A DNA stretch of 64,000 nt, taken from contig UQPB01000014.1 in the NCBI GenBank assembly GCA_900542835.1, positions 1 through 64,000 of the forward strand, read 5' to 3'. Shown here piece after piece: positions 33,834 through 42,535 of this stretch. Origin of the DNA: an uncultured Pelosinus sp. Its GTDB lineage: Bacteria; Bacillota; Negativicutes; Sporomusales; Acetonemataceae. Under the pieces are notes generated by a model. It had not been told where the DNA came from and did no database searches. It saw only the letters and a list, made by a program, of their open reading frames with translations. The first letter of the stretch is position 1. Each line of letters starts with the position of its first letter. The translations under genes and the position numbers were made by a program.

Positions 33834-35324
33834 GTGAAAAAAACAATCGGGCTAGGCATCGTCATATTTTTAAGCATATTTTTGATGAATCTTCCGGCAA
33901 CATACGCTGCTACTGCTTCCAGCCGCTTGAATCACATCGTGCCACCGAAATTTTTAAGCCAAGAAGCGCCGGTGTATCCGCTGGCGGCCAGGCTGTATAA
34001 TATAACCGGAACGGTTTCCCTGCGGATCAGAATTCACACTGATGGTTCTGTGGGGGAAGTCACTATCCGGAAATCGTCTGGTTATAAAATACTCGATGAA
34101 GCTGCTGTAGATGTGGCAAGAACGTGGCAATTTATTCCCGCAACTGATCGAGAGGGAGTTCCTGTAGAGTCGTTTGTTTTGCAACCGGTCTCCTTTCGAC
34201 TGTCTGATAACCGCTATGCGATCATCAAATCAGTAATTGATTCTTGGGATCCGGAAAAACTGAATCCATATTTGAATCCGGAAACTTATAATGGTGATAT
34301 TTATCACATTTATGCCCAAATGAATCAATTTGCGCTTGATGAGTCTGAGCTTTCGTATACAGCGCTAATTGATGCTATTGAGACCGTAGATCAAAGTAAG
34401 CAATATACTCGAAACGTGTATCGTGCTATTGCCAGAAAAATCATTAAAAAGTATTATCCTGAGCGGGATACGACCCGGCAATTTGATCGGGGTGCGGAGA
34501 ATCTGGATCCGGAATCTCATTACCGGACAGTTATTGCTTATTATACTAAAGCGATTGAAGATGAACCGTATGATGTCGATTATTATAACCAACGTGCGTT
34601 TGCTTATTTTTATCTGCACGATTATTTAGGCGCAATTCGTGATTATAGTGAGGTAATACAATTGGAGCCAACTTATTATCAACACTATAAAAACCGTGCG
34701 GAAAGTTATTTCTGGATGCACGATTACCCGAATGCGATCAGGGATTATGATAAAATTATTGAACTACAGCCTGCTAATGGGGATAACTTCTATAATCGGG
34801 GAAGAATTTTTAGCAAGCTGCAGGATCAGGCAAAGGCAATTGACGATTTTAGCAGCGCAATCCGATTAAATCCTGATGATTATCGCTATTATGTAGTGAG
34901 AGGCAGTGCGTATCATGCTAGCCAAAATTATAAGGCTGCGGTTAGCGATTACCGTATGGCAAGCCAAATAGCGCCTCATGCACCGGGTATGGGCGCGGTA
35001 TATTATGATCGTGGCGAGGCCTATTTGGCATTGCATGATTATCAGAATGCCCTTGACAGCTATAGCCGGGCGATTGCTGCCTCTCCCCAGCGGGAGAATT
35101 ATTATAACGCCAGGGGTAAGCTCTATCTAAAATTGAAAGAGTATGAAAAAGCAGTTGCTGATTTTAGTCAGGCAATAGATAAACTTGGCAATAATCCGGT
35201 AGATAGCGCACAGAAAGCCGGCTACTATTTCGCCAGAGCGGATGCATATCAAATGTTGGGCCAATCTGACCAGTCGAATAACGATCGGCAGCAAGCAATT
35301 AAATTGATGTCGATTCCAGACTAG
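33834..35324 (+). CDS. Exported TonB-C-terminal-like and TPR repeat protein
   Basis: This 496-aa protein has a signal peptide (KKTIGLGIVIFLSIFLMNLPATYA, residues about 2-26). A TonB/energy-transducer C-terminal-like domain follows (about 40-125: EAPVYPLAARLYNITGTVSLRIRIHTDGSVGEVTIRKSSG...ILDEAAVDVARTWQFIPA). The remainder holds at least six TPR units of the YYNQRAFAYFYLHDYLGAIRDYSEVI type (about 235-490). It is probably periplasmic or surface-linked and scaffolds protein contacts. There is no N-terminal TonB anchor or ExbBD operon. The start is GTG after GAGGGG. Its base composition is more AT-rich than its neighbours. Confidence 0.85.
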   Translation: MKKTIGLGIVIFLSIFLMNLPATYAATASSRLNHIVPPKFLSQEAPVYPLAARLYNITGTVSLRIRIHTDGSVGEVTIRKSSGYKILDEAAVDVARTWQFIPATDREGVPVESFVLQPVSFRLSDNRYAIIKSVIDSWDPEKLNPYLNPETYNGDIYHIYAQMNQFALDESELSYTALIDAIETVDQSKQYTRNVYRAIARKIIKKYYPERDTTRQFDRGAENLDPESHYRTVIAYYTKAIEDEPYDVDYYNQRAFAYFYLHDYLGAIRDYSEVIQLEPTYYQHYKNRAESYFWMHDYPNAIRDYDKIIELQPANGDNFYNRGRIFSKLQDQAKAIDDFSSAIRLNPDDYRYYVVRGSAYHASQNYKAAVSDYRMASQIAPHAPGMGAVYYDRGEAYLALHDYQNALDSYSRAIAASPQRENYYNARGKLYLKLKEYEKAVADFSQAIDKLGNNPVDSAQKAGYYFARADAYQMLGQSDQSNNDRQQAIKLMSIPD

Positions 35325-35373
35325 GTTCTGCGGAAGCGCCGGCGACGCATACTGGGGATATGCAGCAGCCTAG

Positions 35374-35470
35374 AACAAAAACCGGCGACTATATGCCCCG
35401 GTTCTGGTTTGTGCTATCATACATAAGGCCAAATGCGCGATACGGACAATCCGGCGCCAAGGCGGTTGAC
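35374..35470 (+). repeat. Orphan copy of the coiled-coil gene's promoter region
   Basis: This stretch is about 80% identical by eye to 37419-37511: both contain aaaaaccggcg.ctatatgcc, ttgtgctat.at, a conserved gatacg.acaatcc and gcggt/ggtgg before the start. The -10 TATAAT of the other copy is TATCAT here. The expected start codon is missing, and CACGGAG repeats begin exactly there. Confidence 0.65.
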
Positions 35471-35625
35471 CACGGAGCACACGGAGTCCGCACGGAGAAC
35501 AGGAAGTATATATGGATAGAACAAAGACGGTTGCGATAATAAGCTTCCTGCGCCGCAGGTACAATGCGACTCCGTGAACCTCCGTGCATTACTCGGTGTC
35601 CTCCGTGTAATCGTTCCCTATTTAC
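35470..35625. repeat. CTCCGTG-type dispersed element, copy at 35.5 kb
   Basis: It begins with cacggagcacacggagtccgcacggag on one side and ends with cctccgtgcattactcggtgtcctccgtgtaatcgttccc on the other. The two arms are inverted relative to each other. The same gcattactcggtgtcctc phrase occurs at about 24.56 kb. Confidence 0.7.
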
Positions 35626-35675
35626 TTTTGCAACACCCTCTTTGCCAGCGTACTTGCCACGCTTATCGTTTTAGC

Positions 35676-35719
35676 CATAAAAAATAACCGCCCCTGCTCT
35701 CTGAAGTGCGGCGGTTATT
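35676..35719 (-). terminator. Intrinsic terminator of the esterase-like gene
   Basis: Read on the minus strand, AATAACCGCC and GGCGGTTATT form a stem that is followed by TTTT. A second hairpin (GCTGACGTG/CACGTCAGC, 35768-35792) lies closer to the gene. Confidence 0.8.
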
Positions 35720-35860
35720 CTAGTCCCGCAGACCTGGGCTAACCGGTTCCGGTAACCGGCCTGGAGAGCTGACGTGCAACCAGCACGTCAGCCCTAAAAT
35801 ACATGCAACCGGTCGGACAGCATATTGTATGCAGCAACGTAATTGTTCTCTTTTTGCCTG

Positions 35861-37237
35861 CTAGTAAAGCGCTTCCTGCAGTTCAATAAACCAGATGGAC
35901 TGCTGACGTTCTTCCGGCGCGTTGGCCACAATGTGCATTCGGGGGTTGGCGGGCTTGCCTTCGTAACTAAAAGCCCCGTTTTCCTGCAGCGTGTAGTCGC
36001 CCGGCTCCGTAGCTCCATTCGTCGCGTCTTCCACCGCCATGGCCATGCCAAAATCATTGTCATTCGTTACAACGATTGTCTTTTGGTCAGGCATCAGGAA
36101 CAGACCCTCGGCTTTTTCCGTATTCCAGCCATGGGCCCGGAGATCCACCAGCAACTGCTTTTTAGCAAAGCGAATGCCGGCCAGCTTGCTTTTGTCAGCG
36201 GTAAACTCCGGTTCCTTGCCGTCAATACTGATACCGGTAAGATCAGTGGCATCCTGGATATCGACCAGATAAATCAGATTGCGCATTTGCTTGTCTTTGC
36301 CTTTTCCTTGTTCAATTACCAGAAAGCGTGTGTCAGAAACCGCGTAAATATCGCCGATTTTCGCGTCCTTGGGTGCTTTGTAGGCTTCGGTATCAATGGG
36401 ATAAGCCAGCATCTTTGTTTTTCCCGTTTTCGGGTCAAGCTCGACAATCCGGCTGAACTGTGCTGTTTTACCCGATTTCCCCTCGATATCCAGCGGACTT
36501 TGCCCGGCTGCGTACACCAGACCGGCAGGCGTTATGGTCAGTCCTTCAAAGCCGCGGTTGGGCGTGCGGTATTTCATTACTGCCGGCAGCCCCTGACCGG
36601 GCGCATATTTTTTCAGCAGCTTGCCCTTTTTATCGTATTGGGCAATAAACGGTCCGTATTCATCGCAGACCCAGAAATTACCTTCTGCGTCCAGGGCGAT
36701 TCCTTCCGTATCCATGCCGCGGTTGTCATAGCCCAGATGCTTGAAGCAATCATCCAGAGCGATTTCGTTGGTGGCGCCAATCAGGCCCGGTTCGATCGGA
36801 AGCCCGGTGATCGCTTTGCCCTTTTCATCCTTCAAACCCAGCACAGACGTCACTTCCGCTTTGCCGTCCTTTATCCGGATGATGCCGATCTGCGGCTGAA
36901 ATTGTGGCGACGGAAAAAACTTGCTGCTGTAGTGCTCCGTTCCGGCTTGATACTTCGGCCCATCCCCGTTCGGACCGCGATCAGTGATGCCATAAAGCTC
37001 AATCGAGCCGTCCGGGTTAATTGCTTTTAAGGCAATTGCCGAACCAAACCCCGGCAGGAAACCGCGGGGAAAGCTTTGTTCACTGGGGCCCTGATAGTTT
37101 ACAAAGTACTTTTGCGGCACCGTAACCAGGTACTTCGTAATGGTGGGAGTGCCGGCGGCGAGCGCCGCATTGCTGTAAGCGCCAACGCTAAGGAGTGCGG
37201 CGGCTATAGCCAGCGTCTTAAAAAAGGTTCTTTTCAT
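35861..37237 (-). CDS. Exported esterase-like/phytase-like domain protein
   Basis: This 458-aa protein has a signal peptide (MKRTFFKTLAIAAALLSVGAYSNAALA). The large domain is of the 'esterase-like activity of phytase' type, a beta-propeller fold. Typical pieces are GSAIALKAINPDGSIELYGITDRGPNGDGP, GMDTEGIALDAEGNFWVCDEYGPFIAQYDKKGK, NRGFEGLTITPAG and EGLFLMPDQKTIVVTNDNDFG. It probably acts outside the cytoplasmic membrane on phosphate or carboxyl esters; the substrate is not known. GGAGG precedes the ATG. It ends at two hairpins and is likely monocistronic. Confidence 0.88.
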   Translation of the reverse strand: MKRTFFKTLAIAAALLSVGAYSNAALAAGTPTITKYLVTVPQKYFVNYQGPSEQSFPRGFLPGFGSAIALKAINPDGSIELYGITDRGPNGDGPKYQAGTEHYSSKFFPSPQFQPQIGIIRIKDGKAEVTSVLGLKDEKGKAITGLPIEPGLIGATNEIALDDCFKHLGYDNRGMDTEGIALDAEGNFWVCDEYGPFIAQYDKKGKLLKKYAPGQGLPAVMKYRTPNRGFEGLTITPAGLVYAAGQSPLDIEGKSGKTAQFSRIVELDPKTGKTKMLAYPIDTEAYKAPKDAKIGDIYAVSDTRFLVIEQGKGKDKQMRNLIYLVDIQDATDLTGISIDGKEPEFTADKSKLAGIRFAKKQLLVDLRAHGWNTEKAEGLFLMPDQKTIVVTNDNDFGMAMAVEDATNGATEPGDYTLQENGAFSYEGKPANPRMHIVANAPEERQQSIWFIELQEALY

Positions 37238-37418
37238 CTTCTTGCCTCCATTTTATTTTATCGGCTATAGCCATCTTGACATATTTTCCAGGCAAGTAGA
37301 TTAAGAAATTTTTAATGAAATGTAAATTCTGGTATTAAACTCGAATTACGCCCGGTGTAAACTGCCGCCCTGACGACACCGGTGCGCGTCCGGCAGATCG
37401 ATAGGAAGCAGCGCAGGG

Positions 37419-37511
37419 CAAAAACCGGCGGCTATATGCCCCCGCTCTGGGTTGTGCTATAATAAAGCCGAATACTCGATACGAACAATCCCGGCGGCAA
37501 GGTGGCGTGAC
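37419..37511 (+). promoter_or_regulatory. Promoter/leader of the coiled-coil gene (duplicated region, copy 2)
   Basis: TATAAT at 37458-37463 is a consensus -10; the -35 is weak. The stretch closely matches 35374-35470, where the gene itself is missing. Confidence 0.55.
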
Positions 37512-37988
37512 ATGGAAAAAATTCTACAGCAACTGCTTGAAGGTCAGAAACAGTTGTTTGAAGGTCAGAAGCAACTGTTCGAGGGGCAGCGTCAGTTATT
37601 TGATGGCCAGCAACAATTGTTTGAAGGACAAAAACAGTCAGTTGAGAGCCAACAGCAGATAGTAACCAGACTGGACAAGCTGGAGAGCAAGGTAGACAGT
37701 CTGGCGGATAAGGCAGTCAGACTGGAGGACAAGCTAGGCTGTCTGGATGAAAAAGTAGACGGTTTGGCAGTTACGCTTCAGGAGAATGTTGCTATGACCA
37801 GAAGCATCCAGCATTGGACGGAAGAAATCCCGGCCCGAATCCATGGACTTGGCCACACGATGGATAGGATCGAGGGCAGGGTCAGCCAACTGGAGAAACA
37901 GCAGGATGTTATCAAGGCGGATGTGGCGTTTTTGGCCAGAAAGGCTATTGAACAAGACGAGGCGATGTACCGCCTGCAGAAAGCATAA
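37512..37988 (+). CDS. Coiled-coil protein with tandem heptad repeats
   Basis: This 158-aa protein is almost wholly helical. Residues about 8-50 contain six or more near-identical heptads of the form (E/D)GQ(K/R)QLF, encoded by 21-nt DNA repeats. LDKLESKVDSLADKAVRLEDKLGCLDEKVDGL and further coiled coil follow. It has no signal peptide or membrane segment and only one Cys. It resembles small coiled-coil proteins common in Negativicutes whose function is unknown. The ATG at 37512 is the first good start after the promoter. A terminator follows. Confidence 0.75.
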   Translation: MEKILQQLLEGQKQLFEGQKQLFEGQRQLFDGQQQLFEGQKQSVESQQQIVTRLDKLESKVDSLADKAVRLEDKLGCLDEKVDGLAVTLQENVAMTRSIQHWTEEIPARIHGLGHTMDRIEGRVSQLEKQQDVIKADVAFLARKAIEQDEAMYRLQKA

Positions 37989-38010
37989 TAACCGGTTGCC
38001 GGTAATAAAC

Positions 38011-38044
38011 AAGGGCGCGAACCTTAATCGGTCGCGCCCTTTGT
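38011..38044 (+). terminator. Intrinsic terminator
   Basis: AAGGGCGCGA and TCGCGCCCTT form a perfect stem between the convergent coiled-coil and antiporter genes, followed by TGTTATT. Confidence 0.85.
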
Positions 38045-38091
38045 TATTGGGAAAAGCAGCTCTCTGCCCGTGGCGTACTTCCGGCCGCTGG

Positions 38092-40374
38092 CTATAGCAG
38101 TCCTTCTTTAGCCAGCTTGCCGGCCATTCGCTGCGTACCTAAAATCCAGACCAAATCATTTACCTGGATGTACATATTAATATCCGGAGCTAAAATCGGG
38201 TAAAGATCTCTTTCCAAGCCAAGCAAAAATCCGCCCCACTCGCCTTTTATCTTAGAATCCTTAATCGCTACCCCCGCCAGATCGGAATCTTTTTCAACGC
38301 TTACCGCGTAGCAAAGCAGCTGGTCTTCTTCGGCATAGGATTCCTGGTTCTTGATAAACTCGCGCAGCGTCGCATAGCCGCCGTCGGCTTTTTTATACAA
38401 TTTTACCTTTGTTAAAATCGCAAAGGCGTCGAGCGCCCTGCCTTTGCCGGCAACAAAAACAATATCGTTGGCCCGGATCTGTTCCGACCCTTCCGGAATA
38501 TTAATATGGTCGCCATCCCGGATAATTTTGATCACCTTTAACTTTGAACGCCGGGTTCCCGGCAAGTCGGCCAGTGCTTTGTTCAAAACAGCCGGCTGGT
38601 CGCTGCAGCGGAACGTACTTACCTGGATCCGCTCATCCAGCCAGCTGTAGCCAATGTTTTTGCCTTTGCGTTCCGCTAACTTTCTTTCATTAAAATTAGC
38701 CAGAAAGCGGGCTTCGATCTTTAAATAAGGTGCGATAAGCCACTCGGAACGGGCAATAAGAACGATCAGGCCTATCGCTATGACCAGGACATATATCGTG
38801 GAAAAATCAAGCAGAATGGTAAACGGCAGCATAATCAGGAAAATGACGATTCCCAGCCGCAACAAGATCAGCATCAGCAGCGGCAAATGATTGGTGACGC
38901 TCTTAAACCAAAGCGGAATAAAGTATTCATTCTTTTTAAACAAGCACTGATTCAGAAACGGCGCCATTACTGCCAGCGTAACCAGCGTTGCCAGCGAGGC
39001 CGCGAGCTTAGCGGGCATATGCGCCTCCAAGAACGGTTCCAGCAACGATGTCCCCGCCAAGATGATCCCCAGAATAATGACCGTATAAAGCAGCAAATGG
39101 AAAAAATACTTTTTGAAAAAGGCAACCCAATCGCTGTCTTTTTCGGTTTCAGTCTGATTTTCCGAGGTATGTCTGTTAAGATAGCCGGCGACCTTCCGGG
39201 GCAGGTATTTATCCAGATAGAGATAGCTGGCATCGGCCGCCCCGATGACAAATGGCGTGGTAAATGTGGTAATAACCGAAACGGAAACGACAATCGAATA
39301 AATATAATCGCTGAGTACGCCCAGCGAGATGCCTAAAGAAGCGATGATAAAGGAAAACTCGCCAATTTGCGCCAGGGAAAAACCGCAGTGGATAGAGGTT
39401 TTTAAGGATTGGCCTGACAGCAGCACGCCTAAGGACGAAAATAGCGCCTTGCCGAAAATCGTCGCGATGGTAATCACCACAATCGGCATCGCGTACTTGA
39501 CAATAAGCGAAGGGTCGACCATCATGCCCACCGAAATAAAAAAGATTGCGCCAAATAAATCCTTGATCGGCTTATTCAGATGCTCAATCTTTTCGGCATG
39601 AATGGTCCCTGCCAGCAGCGAGCCGGCCAGAAAAGCCCCTAAAGCGGAGGAAAACCCCAGATAATTAGCTAAAATGACCATGCCAAAGCAAATGCCCAGC
39701 GACATGATTAAAAGTGTTTCGTCATTCATCAGTTGATGCACATTTTTCAGTATTGTCGGCAGCAGATAGATCCCGAGAATAAGCCAGAGGGCCAAATAAA
39801 AGATCATTTTCAGCAACTGCCCCGCCAGCTCGCCGCCGGAAATTCCCTGACTGACGGCAATCGTCGACAACATGACCATCATAAAAATGCCGGCAATATC
39901 TTCAATGATTAAGGTGCCAAATACCAGCTCTGTAAACTTTTTGCCTTTTAAGTTCAAATCTTCAAATGCCTTGATAATGATGGTTGTTGACGACATCGAC
40001 AGCATGCCGCCGAGAAATACGCTGTTCATAACCCCCCAGCCCATCAGCTGGCCGCAGGCAAAACCAATTGCCAGCATGGAAACAACTTCCGTAATTGCTG
40101 TAATGATTGCCGTACCGCCAACTGAGGCGAGCTTGTGCAAGTTAAACTCCAGTCCCAGCGAGAACATCAGAATAATGATGCCGATTTCGCTCCAGGTGCT
40201 AATGCTTACCACATCAGTAACCGCCGGAACCAGCGTAAAATAGGGGCCTGCCATAAACCCGGTAATAATATAGCCTAACACCAGCGGCTGCCGGAATTGC
40301 TTGAAGAGGAGTGTCATCATGCCGGCTACCAGCAGCATGAGCGCTAAATCAGAGATAAGCTCAGGTATATGCAT
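38092..40374 (-). CDS. CPA2-type cation:proton antiporter with TrkA-C domain (KefB/YbaL-like)
   Basis: This 760-aa protein has an N-terminal Na+/H+ exchanger domain of about 12 helices (residues 1-390: LGYIITGFMAGPYF, MFSLGLEFNLHKLA, EDIAGIFMMVMLS). A further group of membrane helices follows (about 430-580). Cytoplasmic regulatory domains come last, including a TrkA-C/RCK-C-like module (STFRCSDQPAVLNKALADLP ... INIPEGSEQIRANDIVFVAG). It probably exchanges K+ or Na+ for H+. I chose the ATG at 40374 because AGGAGT is correctly spaced; the 29 upstream residues look non-native. The second helix block is unusual relative to KefB/KefC. Confidence 0.9.
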   Translation of the reverse strand: MHIPELISDLALMLLVAGMMTLLFKQFRQPLVLGYIITGFMAGPYFTLVPAVTDVVSISTWSEIGIIILMFSLGLEFNLHKLASVGGTAIITAITEVVSMLAIGFACGQLMGWGVMNSVFLGGMLSMSSTTIIIKAFEDLNLKGKKFTELVFGTLIIEDIAGIFMMVMLSTIAVSQGISGGELAGQLLKMIFYLALWLILGIYLLPTILKNVHQLMNDETLLIMSLGICFGMVILANYLGFSSALGAFLAGSLLAGTIHAEKIEHLNKPIKDLFGAIFFISVGMMVDPSLIVKYAMPIVVITIATIFGKALFSSLGVLLSGQSLKTSIHCGFSLAQIGEFSFIIASLGISLGVLSDYIYSIVVSVSVITTFTTPFVIGAADASYLYLDKYLPRKVAGYLNRHTSENQTETEKDSDWVAFFKKYFFHLLLYTVIILGIILAGTSLLEPFLEAHMPAKLAASLATLVTLAVMAPFLNQCLFKKNEYFIPLWFKSVTNHLPLLMLILLRLGIVIFLIMLPFTILLDFSTIYVLVIAIGLIVLIARSEWLIAPYLKIEARFLANFNERKLAERKGKNIGYSWLDERIQVSTFRCSDQPAVLNKALADLPGTRRSKLKVIKIIRDGDHINIPEGSEQIRANDIVFVAGKGRALDAFAILTKVKLYKKADGGYATLREFIKNQESYAEEDQLLCYAVSVEKDSDLAGVAIKDSKIKGEWGGFLLGLERDLYPILAPDINMYIQVNDLVWILGTQRMAGKLAKEGLL

Positions 40375-40595
40375 AGGAAAACTCCTGTCAAAGTTGTATA
40401 TTTTGTGTGAATTAGTACGTTGGTCCACGTTAGCGGTTCTGGGGGGAGCGGACAAAGGCAAGATGCGGGAAGGCGCATAGCGGCCGTAGGCTGATGGCTG
40501 CCAGCCGGTTGACTATAATAAGTATAGGATATGAAATGTTCATCTTCACAATACGTGGTAAGGCAAATTCGACTTAAATAACATTACGGTAACCG

Positions 40596-40640
40596 TTACA
40601 CGGAGTAAACGGAGTTATTCACGGAGCTTCACGGAATGAC
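40596..40640. repeat. Short CACGGAG-type element
   Basis: Four CACGGAG/AACGGAG-like units (ttacacggagtaaacggag...cacggagcttcacgg) lie between the antiporter promoter side and the MNT gene. They are the same unit as in the larger elements, on the opposite strand. Confidence 0.6.
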
Positions 40641-40847
40641 TTTTGGCTGTGCATTGAATAGGACAGATGCTGACCTGTGCTTCATGGCTGCCGCTTTCCT
40701 TCATTCCGGTCTTTGACAACGGCTTTCTAAGTAAAACCCAGGACAAAGTCACCGGCAATGTATGATAAAGTAGGAAACTCTGTTATAGTAGACATGAGCG
40801 AAATCGGTCGGCGGAACCCGGGTTTGTTTGAGCGGGAGGTGTGCAGT

Positions 40848-41189
40848 ATGTCGATGAATTTACCGCATACAAAAGATAATGAACGTCTGGCTCTGTCCGA
40901 ATTAAAGAGACGTGTAAGAGCACAAACGGCAATTGAGCAGGTTGTTGTCTTCGGATCGGTGGCCCGTGGTGAAGCCACGGAAGAATCCGATCTCGATGTA
41001 TTAGTTGTTACAAAAGAGCCGGTTTCTTATTTAGTTGAAACCGCTATATTTGATATTGCTTTCTTTATTAATATTGAGTACGATACGAACATTAGTGTAT
41101 TGGTTGTGCCGAAAGACAAATGGGAATCTCCGGTTTGGTCGCTGCTGCCGCTTCACCAGGCGATTATGCGAGAGGGAGTCGCCGTATGA
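40848..41189 (+). CDS. MNT-domain nucleotidyltransferase (antitoxin-type)
   Basis: This 113-aa minimal nucleotidyltransferase has VVVFGSVARGEATEESDLDVLVV, which contains the GSxARGE...SDxD metal-binding motif. In MNT/HEPN pairs this protein neutralises the HEPN RNase, by AMPylation in characterised cases. GGGAGGTG lies upstream of the ATG at 40848. The stop overlaps (ATGA) the start of a downstream gene that begins like a HEPN protein but is truncated, so this antitoxin now seems to lack an intact partner. Confidence 0.85.
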   Translation: MSMNLPHTKDNERLALSELKRRVRAQTAIEQVVVFGSVARGEATEESDLDVLVVTKEPVSYLVETAIFDIAFFINIEYDTNISVLVVPKDKWESPVWSLLPLHQAIMREGVAV

Positions 41190-41302
41190 CAGTAGACGAC
41201 AACGGGAAAGAGTTGGCGCGTTATTGGTTGAGCAAATCGCTAGAAGCGGAAGAAAGCGCGACATTACTGTTTAATCATCAGCAATACGGAAATGGCGACT
41301 GA
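41186..41302 (+). pseudogene. HEPN toxin remnant
   Basis: A 38-codon ORF begins at the ATGA overlap with the MNT gene. It reads MTVDDNGKELARYWLSKSLEAEESATLLFNHQQYGNGD. The RYWLSKSLEAEESATLLF segment resembles helix 1 of HEPN-domain proteins, which are normally 110-140 aa. The rest, including any R-x4-6-H catalytic motif, is absent. Downstream, 41292-41384 encodes a different frame (ending RNYAEVEINKSLRA) that may be a leftover of another gene. I read this as a decayed HEPN toxin. Confidence 0.65.
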
Positions 41303-41392
41303 GCTTTTGGATCAAACCAACAGGTTGTTGCGAATTCTGCGTAACTATGCGGAAGTTGAAATAAATAAGTCATTAAGGGCCTAAGCAATTAG

Positions 41393-41446
41393 CGAAAGTC
41401 CTGCCTCTGCAATTTGGCAGGATTTTCGTTTGTTTTCATGAATTTT
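41393..41446 (+). repeat. Dispersed hairpin element, copy 4
   Basis: GTCCTGCCtctgcaatttGGCAGGATTTT with the shared downstream ttgttttcatgaatttt. It lies 148 bp before the SEC-C gene. The loop is shorter than in copies 1, 2 and 5. Confidence 0.7.
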
Positions 41447-41594
41447 AAACAAGAGAAAAATGCGATATATACACCGGAATCCGCTGCGGCAGCTTAACTT
41501 CGATCTCTGACGACTTTGAATTGCACTGAGCAGCCTATGGAAATTCATCTATGCCACATAAAGAGGCCATCAATTAACCGGGAGGGGTACTGCA

Positions 41595-42371
41595 ATGCCA
41601 TCAGCTTCAACTACAGTGCGAATCAGCAGGGGACGTAAAGAACTAATTGCAAACTACGCGACTGCGGCAGTCAGTTTATACGGAGTAATCAGTGTCAGTG
41701 AATTTGTTGATGTGTTCAACCACTATGAAGAAACGAAGACGACTGCGACGGAGACGACCTTAGCGCTGCGACGGCTGGCCAAAACTGATGACGTGGAGTA
41801 TTCGCTGTCTGGCGATATGATTTCCGGTCCCGAATTTCAGCCCGATTTTGAAGACTATGCCGGTAATATTGATGCGATTCGCGAAAATCAGAAAGGCAAG
41901 CCACATTACCTTCCGGAAAAAGACGAATTTTTGCGTTATGTGGATTTTGCTTACCGTGAACCGGAAAAGCCTTATGCTGATTTGAAAGCGCATATCCTGA
42001 ACAACAAATTGATCACAAGGGGCGAGGGCCTAGACGGTGTGGACGGCGACCTGCTGGATCTGCACGAGCTGGCTCGGTTCGGTGTTCAGTTCAAAGACTA
42101 TTGGGGTTATTTCACAAAAGCGGGATACCACTTTAAAGGTATTGACGATCTGAACGCCTTTGCGCAGCTGCTCATAAATGTACATAATAATACCAGAATG
42201 TACGATAACAATGGCTTTACGCCGGAGGAGACAGGGGAGAAACTTGGACCATCCGAACAGATTTCGCACATAACAGGGCCGGTTAATCCGTTAATGGCAG
42301 CGCCGGTCGGCCGGAATGAGCCTTGCCCTTGCGGGAGCGGGTTGAAGTATAAAAAATGCTGTGGCAAATGA
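41595..42371 (+). CDS. SEC-C motif protein of unknown function
   Basis: This 258-aa protein has a C-terminal zinc-binding SEC-C motif: VGRNEPCPCGSGLKYKKCCGK, with the CxC...CC pattern. The first ~200 residues are acidic and not recognisable to me; an early YATAAVSLYGVISVSEFVDVFNHYEE region looks like a helical or winged-helix fold. SEC-C motifs occur on SecA and on many stress or defence proteins. GGGAGGGG precedes the ATG. It is closed by a terminator and stands between a decayed toxin-antitoxin pair and a permease. Confidence 0.8.
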   Translation: MPSASTTVRISRGRKELIANYATAAVSLYGVISVSEFVDVFNHYEETKTTATETTLALRRLAKTDDVEYSLSGDMISGPEFQPDFEDYAGNIDAIRENQKGKPHYLPEKDEFLRYVDFAYREPEKPYADLKAHILNNKLITRGEGLDGVDGDLLDLHELARFGVQFKDYWGYFTKAGYHFKGIDDLNAFAQLLINVHNNTRMYDNNGFTPEETGEKLGPSEQISHITGPVNPLMAAPVGRNEPCPCGSGLKYKKCCGK

Positions 42372-42418
42372 GGTGAAAAAACGCTTTGGCTGCTGCGTAG
42401 CTTTTTCATGAATATGCC

Positions 42419-42461
42419 AACAACCCCAAGCTGAAACCATCTGTTGCAGCTTGGGGTTGTT
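42419..42461 (+). terminator. Intrinsic terminator after the SEC-C gene
   Basis: AACAACCCCAAGCTG pairs perfectly with CAGCTTGGGGTTGTT around a 13-nt loop. Confidence 0.82.
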
Positions 42462-42535
42462 GTGACTGCCGGCATTGTCTAAAATCCTCATAATACGTGG
42501 CGGATAAAAACCTATATAACACAAGCGAGGTAGTA

